From contig DVFT01000042.1 in the NCBI GenBank assembly GCA_018713105.1, forward strand, positions 1-40,830: DNA of 40,830 nt, read 5' to 3'. The translations under genes were made by a program, and so were the position numbers. Below the pieces are notes generated by a model. That model had not been told where the DNA came from. It ran no database searches and saw only the letters and a program-made list of their open reading frames with translations. This document shows positions 7,248 through 14,300 of this stretch, in pieces (position 1 is the first letter of the stretch; the number at the start of each line of letters is the position of its first letter). The stretch is from Candidatus Limivivens merdigallinarum. GTDB taxonomy: Bacteria; Bacillota; Clostridia; Lachnospirales; Lachnospiraceae.

Positions 7248-8870
7248 TTACATCACTTCATAAGTAAAGGAAAGAAAATCTGCGTAATTGTTCCTTCCTT
7301 CCATATCCTGTACGCACATCCCGACAAAGCTTCCGGTAAAACCATCGGCAAAGTCATCGGACAGGCAGGTCACCGGCAGACGTTCTCCAATCCTGTGCCT
7401 TACCCCTTCCGCCTCATAGAAAAATTCCGCCAAGTCATTCTGTACCGTAAGTCCTAAAAGATAACGCGGTCCGTCAAGCCTGACTTCCGGATACAGCGTT
7501 GCCTTGCCTCCCATGACTGCCATCAAGCCTGCCACAGTCCCCTGGAGCTGTTCGTTATAGCTGATATAAGCATAATATTGGTTCTTCTCGTCATAACGGT
7601 AGATCAGTCCTGCCCCGTGACGATACGTCCTCGGAACAAATTCAAACTCCGTCCTGGCACAGAAGGAAAAATCAGTCTGCCTCCTGGCAATGAGAGCCTG
7701 GTCAAATCTGGAAAAAATGGATTCTCCTCCGTAAATTCGAAGGGCACCCTTCCTCTCCGTGACCGTCATGCCCGCCGCCTCATAGAAAACCCGAAGCGTC
7801 AGGAAATCCTTTCGGAAGTCTTCCTTGTCAAAGGTATAGCGGACTGCCTTGGAGACGGCCGCTTCCTTGGCTGGCAGCTCCTCATTCTCTACATGGAAGG
7901 AGGATTTCGGGAGCCTTCCTCCACCTTTCAGATATGGCCAGCCTTCCCTCCACTCTATCTCCTGGATGGCGGTCTCCCGCCCCATGGGACAGAATTCCGT
8001 ACCCGGTATCGTCCGGGCGCAGAGATGCGCCAGATACCAGTTTCCTCTGCCATCCTCCACCAGGCTTGCATGGCCTGCTTTTTTCAACAAACTGCTGCCG
8101 GGACCTAAGCGCGGGAACTCCTCCGCTGCCTTCGTGCCATCAAAGCTTCCCTCATAGGAGGAAAGGATCGGGTTGCCCGGATGGACTTCATAGGGTCCCA
8201 AAAGGCATTTGCTCCTGGCGACGGTCACGGCGTGGAACCATCCGGTTCCGCCCTCCGCTGTGAAGAGATAATAATAATCTCCAATCCGGTACAGGTTCGG
8301 TCCCTCTGTGCTGCCGATCCTGGTTCCCTTGAAAATCGTGACTGGCTCCCCAACCAGCCTTTTTTCCTCCGGATCGTACTCCTGAATGCGGATCCCTGCA
8401 AACGGATTGCCGCCAAAGGTTCCCCGATGATCCCATTCCATGTTCAGGATCCATTTCCTTCCATCCCGGTCATGGAAAATGGACGGGTCAAAGCCGCTGG
8501 AATTCAGGTAGACCGGATCCGACCAGGGACCTTCGATCTGTTTCGCCGTGATCAGATAATTGTGGGTATCCATAGGCGGGAATTCCCTGGCGCTGTGAAC
8601 CACGGTATAGATCAGATAAAAAAGCTCCCCGTCATAACTCAGACAGGGAGCCCAGATACCGTCACTTGCCCTGCATCCCCTCAAGTCTGCCTTTTCCTTG
8701 TTGTCGATTGGGGAGCTTATGTATTCCCACTCAGCCAGATTCCTTGAATGGTACACGGCAACTCCCGGAAGCCATTCGAAGGTAGAAACCGCCAGGTAAT
8801 AATCATCTTCCACCCTGATCAGCGATGGATCCGGATGAAAGCCTCTTAATACGGGATTTTCTGCTTGCAA
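7248..8870 (-). CDS. GH43 beta-xylosidase (XynB-like)
   Basis: A 540-residue family 43 enzyme of the two-domain beta-xylosidase type. The N-terminal five-bladed propeller starts NPVLRGFHPDPSLIRVEDDYY, with the base Asp in HPDPS, then STFEWLPGV and the pKa-modulating Asp in SSGFDPSIFHD. The acid Glu is probably in GSTEGPNLYR. The C-terminal part (about residues 330-540) fits the beta-sandwich that closes these active sites. I place the start at a TTG (8870) because AAAAGGAGA precedes it by seven bases and it gives the usual family length. The track start at 8927 is also a TTG, has no ribosome binding site and adds an Arg/Lys-rich tail. It is cytoplasmic and releases xylose or arabinose from imported oligosaccharides. 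Confidence 0.9.
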   Translation of the reverse strand: MQAENPVLRGFHPDPSLIRVEDDYYLAVSTFEWLPGVAVYHSRNLAEWEYISSPIDNKEKADLRGCRASDGIWAPCLSYDGELFYLIYTVVHSAREFPPMDTHNYLITAKQIEGPWSDPVYLNSSGFDPSIFHDRDGRKWILNMEWDHRGTFGGNPFAGIRIQEYDPEEKRLVGEPVTIFKGTRIGSTEGPNLYRIGDYYYLFTAEGGTGWFHAVTVARSKCLLGPYEVHPGNPILSSYEGSFDGTKAAEEFPRLGPGSSLLKKAGHASLVEDGRGNWYLAHLCARTIPGTEFCPMGRETAIQEIEWREGWPYLKGGGRLPKSSFHVENEELPAKEAAVSKAVRYTFDKEDFRKDFLTLRVFYEAAGMTVTERKGALRIYGGESIFSRFDQALIARRQTDFSFCARTEFEFVPRTYRHGAGLIYRYDEKNQYYAYISYNEQLQGTVAGLMAVMGGKATLYPEVRLDGPRYLLGLTVQNDLAEFFYEAEGVRHRIGERLPVTCLSDDFADGFTGSFVGMCVQDMEGRNNYADFLSFTYEVM

Positions 8871-8890
8871 GTTGATTCTCCTTTTTATGC

Positions 8891-8918
8891 GGGAGGCGGT
8901 CCGCCAGACCGCCTTCTC
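8891..8918 (-). promoter_or_regulatory. Stem-loop between the MBL-fold and GH43 genes
   Basis: ggcggtc (8895-8901) and gaccgcc (8907-8913) pair around a 5-base loop, with weaker extension outside. There is no U-run, so it is not a terminator. It sits just upstream of the GH43 TTG start and could mark an mRNA processing or stability point. Confidence 0.5.
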
Positions 8919-8923
8919 CAGTA

Positions 8924-9736
8924 TCAATTTCGGTAAACATGGGATTCCACATAGGAGATCCCGATCGTCTTATAGGTATACAAAAGCTTGTATCCCAAAT
9001 CCAGATTTACTTTTTCCCCGATATTGGGGTTTTCCAAAATCTGATCTGCTGCATGGATATAATCCCTGAGGATTGACCTATCCAGCGGGCACTCGTGGTG
9101 CCCCGGCCAGATTTCGCAGTATTCCTTTTCCAGGGACAGCAGCCTCTCATCTGACGCTTTCACATCCTCCACCGCAGCGGAATGGTCAAAATACACCAGA
9201 ATTTCCCGGTTGCAGACCGTATCCCCGGAGAAGAGGTACCCTCTGGCGGTATCCAGAAAGCACACGCTTCCTCTCGTATGGCCGGGAGTGGAAATAACGC
9301 AGAGCTTCCTTCCGCCCAGATCCAGGATCTCACCGTCCGTCAGATAGGTGAGTTTGTCCGGCATGGTTCTGGTCACCAGGTAATTCTCCTCCTCACGGGA
9401 AAGGGGATAGTCATAGATCTGGCTGAAATGTGCCATCTGCCTCTGCCTTCCGGTACGTTCAAAGCCGGATTTCAGCACCATTTCATCTTCCGGATGGATC
9501 CGGCAGTTTGAAAATTCCCCGCTGCATCCCGTATGGTCGAAGTGCCCATGGGTGAGGATCACCTCCACGGGCTTATCGGTAAGGGAAGCGATCACTTCCC
9601 TTAACCCGGAAAACCCGTTGCCTGCATCCAAAAGGACTGCCCGGTCTTTCCCTTCAATGAGATACAGATAGGTACGGAAAGGATCCAGAAGCTGCCAGGT
9701 GCCGTTGTCGATTTCCATAACCTGATAGTTTTCCAT
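8924..9736 (-). CDS. Metallo-beta-lactamase-fold hydrolase of unknown substrate
   Basis: A 270-residue protein with the full zinc-ligand set of the metallo-beta-lactamase fold: LTHGHFDHTG (HxHxDH), the His in STPGHTRGSV, the Asp in FSGDTVC and the His in WPGHHECPL. There is no signal peptide. The ATG at 9736 shares one base with the stop codon of the permease gene (TGATG), so translation is coupled. Placement between the transporter and glycosidase genes suggests a substrate met during glycoside breakdown, such as a lactone, ester or released aglycone; that is inference. The fold also covers glyoxalase II, lactonases and phosphodiesterases, and nothing visible separates these. Confidence 0.85.
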   Translation of the reverse strand: MENYQVMEIDNGTWQLLDPFRTYLYLIEGKDRAVLLDAGNGFSGLREVIASLTDKPVEVILTHGHFDHTGCSGEFSNCRIHPEDEMVLKSGFERTGRQRQMAHFSQIYDYPLSREEENYLVTRTMPDKLTYLTDGEILDLGGRKLCVISTPGHTRGSVCFLDTARGYLFSGDTVCNREILVYFDHSAAVEDVKASDERLLSLEKEYCEIWPGHHECPLDRSILRDYIHAADQILENPNIGEKVNLDLGYKLLYTYKTIGISYVESHVYRN

Positions 9737-10569
9737 CAGCCCTTCACACTTCCTGCCACGATACCTTCAATAATATATCTCTGTCCCACTGCATACAGGA
9801 TCAGCACCGGCAGCATGGTCAGCACCAGACCAGCCATCATAGGCGCATAGTCTGCGGAGTGGGATGCCAGGAACGCATAGGTCATCAGAGGCAGTGTCTT
9901 AACCTCTTTCAGAGACAGGAAGGTACTTGCCAGAATATAGTCGTTCCAGATAGAAAGCGCGGTGAATACGACTGCTGTGATGGTAATCGGCTTCAGCAGC
10001 GGCAGAATGATCTGAAAGAAGGTCTTCTCCTGGGACGCGCCGTCGATCAGGGCTGCCTCGTCCAATTCTACCGGAATTCCGCCCATGAATCCGCAGTACA
10101 GGAAGGTTGGGAACGGAATATTCAGTGCGATATGGATATAGGTTACCATCCAGATGTTATTGGTAAATCCCAGACGGGATCCATAAATGTTAACCAACGG
10201 AATCATAATTACCTGGAACGGAACAACCATAGCCGCTACCAAAAGCATATACACTGCTTTTGTCAATTTCCATTTCTTTCTGGAAATCACATACGCGTTC
10301 ATAGCGCTCAGAAGTGAACTGACTAACGTGGCAATCACACAGATAATCAAAGAATTCTTAAAAGAATTCAAAAAATTCATGGTTTCAAAGGCATTTCCGT
10401 AGTTCTCAAACTTAAAGCTCGCCGGCCAGCTAAATGGATTCGCTACGAACTCCGAGGATTCTTTAAAGCTGTTCAGGATTACCAGGAAGAACGGCATAAC
10501 GAACAGTACCGCCAACACCAGTACTACAAGAAAAATCACTGCGGTCATTTTTGTCTTTTTCTCTTTCAT
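9736..10569 (-). CDS. Carbohydrate ABC transporter permease, MalG/LacG type (CUT1)
   Basis: A 277-residue inner-membrane subunit with six apparent hydrophobic helices. The ATPase-coupling loop is visible as EAALIDGASQEKTFFQIILPLLKP, the EAA motif of CUT1 permeases. It starts at 10569, overlapping the stop of the preceding permease by one base (TAATG), as expected for two subunits made in equal amount. It forms a heterodimer with the 10569-11444 product. No ATPase gene is present in the operon, so it should use a shared MsmX/MsmK-like ATPase encoded elsewhere. That is known for this family but not shown here. Confidence 0.92.
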   Translation of the reverse strand: MKEKKTKMTAVIFLVVLVLAVLFVMPFFLVILNSFKESSEFVANPFSWPASFKFENYGNAFETMNFLNSFKNSLIICVIATLVSSLLSAMNAYVISRKKWKLTKAVYMLLVAAMVVPFQVIMIPLVNIYGSRLGFTNNIWMVTYIHIALNIPFPTFLYCGFMGGIPVELDEAALIDGASQEKTFFQIILPLLKPITITAVVFTALSIWNDYILASTFLSLKEVKTLPLMTYAFLASHSADYAPMMAGLVLTMLPVLILYAVGQRYIIEGIVAGSVKG

Positions 10570-11444
10570 TATGCGTTAACCTCCTTTCTTCTGGAAACGG
10601 TTACCTGTACCAGAGAAATAATCGCTACGATAATAAACAGTACCACGGCTTCTGCCTGTCCTTTGCCATATTCAAAATTACTGAACGCCGTCTGGTAAAT
10701 CTTAAACGCCAGAAGTTCTGTAGATTTGAACGGACCTCCTGCTGTCAGGGACAGGTTCACATCGAAGGACATGAATGCCTTGGAGATTGCCATGAACGTA
10801 CAAATCGTAATAGAGGAACGGATCATCGGAATCTTGATGAACCGGAGCAGCTGGAATCCAGTGGCGCCATCAATCTCTGCTGCCTCCAGCATTTCCTTGG
10901 AAATGCTCGTAAGACCTGCTACATAAATAACCATCAGATAGCCGCCAAGCTGCCATACCGTTACCACAATCAAGGCTGCCATGGCCGTTCCCGGGCTGGT
11001 AAGCCAGGAAGTCTCAAACAGCCCTATTCCTGTAGCCTCTCCCACTTTCGTCAGGGCGAAGGAGAAGATGTAATTCCAGATATAACCCATTACAATACCG
11101 CCAATCATGTTGGCCGCAAAGAAACAGGTTCTGAAAAGCCCCTGAAGCTTGATCCCATAAGTTAAAAGCAATGCCAGACCGATACCGATCAGGTTACTGA
11201 ACACAACGGTGAAAAATACATAAATAAAGGTTTTCCCGAGAGACGTCAAGAACGACTGGTCTGTGATCAGAGACGCATAGTTCGCTAATCCCACCATGTT
11301 ATAATCCGGAGAGAGTCCGTTCCAGTCTGAAAATGTAAGGTAGATACCATAGATCAGAGGTATCACCACAACGGACGCCCAAATCAGCATGGGCGGAACC
11401 ACAAATTCACAAAAGAGCCTTCTATCCCTACTTTTCTTGTTCAT
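10569..11444 (-). CDS. Carbohydrate ABC transporter permease, MalF/LacF type (CUT1)
   Basis: A 291-residue inner-membrane protein with about six transmembrane segments. It carries the EAA loop EMLEAAEIDGATGFQLLRFIKIPMI. It is the partner of the MalG-type permease downstream. I chose the ATG at 11444 (MNKKSRDRRL) because GGAGGTGGGAG lies just before it; the longer ORF start at 11468 would place that ribosome binding site inside the coding region. A 149-bp gap with strong hairpins separates it from the binding-protein gene upstream. Confidence 0.92.
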   Translation of the reverse strand: MNKKSRDRRLFCEFVVPPMLIWASVVVIPLIYGIYLTFSDWNGLSPDYNMVGLANYASLITDQSFLTSLGKTFIYVFFTVVFSNLIGIGLALLLTYGIKLQGLFRTCFFAANMIGGIVMGYIWNYIFSFALTKVGEATGIGLFETSWLTSPGTAMAALIVVTVWQLGGYLMVIYVAGLTSISKEMLEAAEIDGATGFQLLRFIKIPMIRSSITICTFMAISKAFMSFDVNLSLTAGGPFKSTELLAFKIYQTAFSNFEYGKGQAEAVVLFIIVAIISLVQVTVSRRKEVNA

Positions 11445-11491
11445 AGAGCTCCCACCTCCTATTTTCATTTACATCTTGCCTGCTATTCCAT

Positions 11492-11548
11492 CCGCAGCCC
11501 TTCCGTCTGCGGGAAGCAAGAATGGAGATGGCCAGGGGCCATCTCCAT
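11492..11548 (-). promoter_or_regulatory. Strong double hairpin between the binding-protein and permease genes
   Basis: Two inverted repeats stand in the 149-bp gap. One is a perfect 12-bp stem with a 3-base loop, atggagatggcc-agg-ggccatctccat (11522-11548). The other is ccgcag/ctgcgg (11492-11512). There is no good U-run after either on the minus strand, so full termination is unlikely. Hairpins 3' of a binding-protein gene commonly protect its mRNA or partly stop transcription. That would yield more binding protein than permease. Confidence 0.7.
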
Positions 11549-11593
11549 ATAGATCTTCCCTTTTACAGAGAACTGTCTGCAAATTTTATCTGA

Positions 11594-12898
11594 TTACTGT
11601 GCCTGCCAGTAAGCCTGAATTGCATCTGCTGCCGCATCTCTGTCCATCTGTCCTGCCAGATACTGCTGCATAACAGCGCCGTTCTCTGACCAGAAGTCGG
11701 ACGGCAGAAGCATGCTGAATGCATAGGTGCTTCCAACCTTGCCGTCTGCGATATAGGACATGGTAGAGGTTGCCAGCGGGCTTGAATAGGTGATATCGTC
11801 TGCTGCATACGGAAGAGCGATCTGCAGAGAGTCAACCATTTCCTGAGCCTTGTCCATGAGCAGGTACTCAACAAGCAGTTTTCCTGCTGCCTGCTGTGCT
11901 TCGTCGTTCTGGCTTGCATCGATGCAGTATCCCTTTGCCGGGAATACGCCCAACAGAGAATTGATCTCGTTAGACTCGCTGGTCAGCGGGCAGGGCATAA
12001 TGCCGTATTCATCATCCGGATTTGCAACGTCTTCCAGGTAAGACCATCCCCAGTCTCCCATGAACCACATCGCAACATCACCGTTTGCCATAGCCTGAGC
12101 ATCCATATCGGTATTTCCTACCAGAGGATCGTTTGCGTTATAGTTGTATTTTGCGATAATATCGAAGGTGTCCATGACGCCATTCCAACCATCATTGGTC
12201 TTCAGTTCGGCGCTTCCGTCTTTCAGGCTCTCAATGAATGCCTTCTGAGCATCCGCATCGCCCTGGATTCCGCTGAATACCTGGCTTAAGTAGTGGCTTC
12301 CCAGAGACCAGTCAACACCGGTCAACATGATCGGGCTTACGCCGCCTGCCTGGATCTTCTCACACAGAGCTTCCAGATCTGCAGAAGAGGTGATGGTGGA
12401 AGGATCGAATTCCTCTCCGGTTGCCTTTTCAATCGTTGTTTTGTTGTAGATAATACCCATAGCCTGTACAGAGTTTGGAACACCGTAGAGCTGTCCGTCT
12501 TCTGATCTGAAACAATCCAGATAAGCGTCCTCCAGCTGATCGATCCAGGTCTCTGTGGAGGGATCGTATGCTGCCATGTTTGCAATGTTTTCCTGAATAT
12601 CGATCGGGTCCATCAAAGAAACTGTGGGAGCCTCACCGCTGGCATACAGGGTCATCCATTTCTGTTTCTCACTGCTGTCGTATGCGATGTAGTTTACCGT
12701 GATGTTCGGGTGCTCCTCCATAAAGTCTGCACACATCTTCTCGAAATCTGCATCGTGATCCGGAACGGTGGTGTAGAATGAGATGGTAACCGGTTCGTCG
12801 GAAGCTGCAGCATCCTCGCTTGCAGATACCGTCATGGGAGCGATTGCAGAGATTACCAGCGCTCCAGCCAAAATCTGAGACATCCATTTCTTTCTCAT
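11594..12898 (-). CDS. Extracellular solute-binding protein, family 1 (CUT1 sugar transporter)
   Basis: A 434-residue carbohydrate-binding subunit of the ABC transporter encoded downstream. The start is the ATG at 12898 (MRKKWMSQ), with AAGGAGG nine bases upstream; an in-frame ATG three codons earlier abuts the Shine-Dalgarno. The signal peptide runs to about residue 30 (...AIAPMTVSASEDAAAS). It has no cysteine and hence no lipobox, unlike most Gram-positive binding proteins. It should therefore be cleaved by signal peptidase I or stay anchored by its N-terminus. The mature part (EPVTISFYTTVPDHDADFEK..., VAMWFMGDWGWSY) is typical of family 1 oligosaccharide binders. The neighbouring enzymes suggest a beta-linked mannosyl, xylosyl or glucosyl oligosaccharide. 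Confidence 0.92.
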   Translation of the reverse strand: MRKKWMSQILAGALVISAIAPMTVSASEDAAASDEPVTISFYTTVPDHDADFEKMCADFMEEHPNITVNYIAYDSSEKQKWMTLYASGEAPTVSLMDPIDIQENIANMAAYDPSTETWIDQLEDAYLDCFRSEDGQLYGVPNSVQAMGIIYNKTTIEKATGEEFDPSTITSSADLEALCEKIQAGGVSPIMLTGVDWSLGSHYLSQVFSGIQGDADAQKAFIESLKDGSAELKTNDGWNGVMDTFDIIAKYNYNANDPLVGNTDMDAQAMANGDVAMWFMGDWGWSYLEDVANPDDEYGIMPCPLTSESNEINSLLGVFPAKGYCIDASQNDEAQQAAGKLLVEYLLMDKAQEMVDSLQIALPYAADDITYSSPLATSTMSYIADGKVGSTYAFSMLLPSDFWSENGAVMQQYLAGQMDRDAAADAIQAYWQAQ

Positions 12899-12941
12899 TG
12901 TTGTCATCCTCCTTAAACTTTTAGGTGATATAGTGTTGGGT

Positions 12942-12967
12942 ATATTTGAAGCTTTTCAGCCAAATAT
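12942..12967. promoter_or_regulatory. Inverted repeat between lacI-type gene and binding-protein gene
   Basis: Perfect 7-bp arms, atatttg (12942-12948) and caaatat (12961-12967), are separated by 12 bp. The repeat overlaps the regulator stop codon and lies 44 bp upstream of the binding-protein start. It has no U-run. It could be a second operator for the LacI-type regulator or a transcript hairpin; the sequence alone does not decide. Confidence 0.4.
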
Positions 12968-13977
12968 CAAGTTCCATTCAGCTTGCGTGTGGAGTTCCTC
13001 CTCAGCAGCTTATATGGAAAATAGGTACGGGAGTTTCTTTCCCCTTCCTCGTCAAACAGCGCCTGATACAAGATCTCTCCTTGCCGGTACATCTTAACGG
13101 TGGACAGCGGCGGGTCGTAAATATTTTCCACAGAATCATCGAACCCGAATACCGAAATATCATCGGGAACCTTCAGCTTTACATATTTCAGGAACCGGAT
13201 CACTCCGATGGCGATGATATCGGATCCACAGATAACAGCGGTGGGAAGAAAGCGGCTGTTCTCATAGATTTTCTTCATTCCCTGATATCCGCTCTCTGTC
13301 GAAAATTCGCCCTGGATCACATAAGAATCCGGAATTTCAAGCCGTTTCTCTTCCATCACATCCTGGAAGCCTTTCAGCCTCAAGGTTCCGTTGGTATAGT
13401 CCTCGCGGCTGCCTCCTATGTAAGCGATCCGTTCATGTCCTTCCTCGATCAGGAATCTGGTGACATCCATTGCTGTATGATAGCTGTCTACTGTCACAGT
13501 TCGGAATTCGTATCCTTTGATCTCCGGCGGAAGTCCCTGGTTTGCCAGGACAACCGGACAAGTAAACTGTGCGAGTTTTTCCAAAATATCCTCTCTCAAC
13601 TGGATTCCCATAAAGATCAGTCCATCAACCGCCCGTTCCAGCATCTTATCCAGCACAGCTACCGCTTTGTCAGTATCCATGTCATACCCACAGCAGATCA
13701 TGATCTTATCATGTTCCATGCAAACCTCGCTGATCTGCTTTAAGTGAATGGCCGTGATGGGGTTCGTCAGATCCGCCACCACTACGGCAACCAGACCTGT
13801 TTTCTTCGTGATCAGGCTTCTCGCAGCCACATTGGGTTTGTAGCCGTATTTCTCAATGCTGCGCATCACCTGTCTCTGCAGATCGCCGCTCACCTTCTTA
13901 GAGCCGTTTAAAACCCTGGAAACCGTCGAGACAGAAACCTTTGCATCTGTTGCAATATCTTTAATCGTTACTGTCAT
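12967..13977 (-). CDS. LacI/GalR-family transcriptional regulator
   Basis: A 336-residue regulator. The N-terminal helix-turn-helix with hinge is IKDIATDAKVSVSTVSRVLN, followed by VAARSLITKKTGLVAVVVADL, where the sugar-sensing periplasmic-binding-like domain begins. It should bind an operator and release it on binding a sugar from the pathway. The ATG at 13977 puts the HTH at residues 4-24, as usual; the Shine-Dalgarno is weak (GAGATAGAGA). It is the first gene of the operon and ends 68 bp before the binding-protein gene with no terminator. It is therefore probably autoregulated through the operator at 13999-14012. Confidence 0.93.
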   Translation of the reverse strand: MTVTIKDIATDAKVSVSTVSRVLNGSKKVSGDLQRQVMRSIEKYGYKPNVAARSLITKKTGLVAVVVADLTNPITAIHLKQISEVCMEHDKIMICCGYDMDTDKAVAVLDKMLERAVDGLIFMGIQLREDILEKLAQFTCPVVLANQGLPPEIKGYEFRTVTVDSYHTAMDVTRFLIEEGHERIAYIGGSREDYTNGTLRLKGFQDVMEEKRLEIPDSYVIQGEFSTESGYQGMKKIYENSRFLPTAVICGSDIIAIGVIRFLKYVKLKVPDDISVFGFDDSVENIYDPPLSTVKMYRQGEILYQALFDEEGERNSRTYFPYKLLRRNSTRKLNGT

Positions 13978-13998
13978 AATCTCTATCTCTCTTATCTG

Positions 13999-14053
13999 TG
14001 GTATCGTTTTCCCTGTCGACCAGTATTTTAGGTCTTTTGCCCTGCTTTGTCAA
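13999..14053 (-). promoter_or_regulatory. Sigma-A promoter with LacI/CcpA-type operator for the glycoside operon
   Basis: On the minus strand, TTGACA (14048-14053), a 17-bp spacer and TAAAAT (14025-14030) form a near-consensus promoter. Just downstream, at about +12 to +25, lies TGGTATCGTTTTCC (13999-14012, plus strand). It matches 8 of the 10 fixed positions of the TGNAANCGNTTNCA pattern used by LacI-family operators and CcpA cre sites. A site there would block initiation or early elongation. Both the operon's own regulator and CcpA are candidates. Confidence 0.75.
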
Positions 14054-14233
14054 CTGTTTTGGCTTAAAAAAAGTTATTTTATTTAAAATTTACAATTTTA
14101 TCCTGTCTGTTTTATGCACATTTACAGGTAAAATCAGGAAAACCTTTTCCCAGCAGTCGTGTAACATTCCGGTCAGGAGCAAAATTCTTTCATTTTTCCA
14201 TGCCTAGGACACCTTTTCTGCCTGTTTTTGGCA

Positions 14234-14283
14234 TAAAAAAAGACATGTTTCCGAATGAAATTTCTTTCTTCGTGAAACATGTC
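14234..14283 (-). terminator. Intrinsic terminator of the 14301-16769 gene
   Basis: A perfect 10-bp stem, gacatgtttc (14242-14251) with gaaacatgtc (14274-14283), is followed on the minus strand by seven to eight T (14234-14241). It starts 18 bp after the stop codon. Confidence 0.9.
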
Positions 14284-14300
14284 CCAATTTTCCCAGCCTG

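Larger units (their letters stand above)
13978..14300. other. Intergenic region holding the operon promoter and an upstream terminator
   Basis: These 323 bases contain the promoter and operator of the glycoside operon (13999-14053) and an A/T-rich tract upstream of the -35 (about 14060-14100). They also hold the terminator of the preceding transcript (14234-14283). Between 14105 and 14230 I see no gene or other clear signal. Confidence 0.6.
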
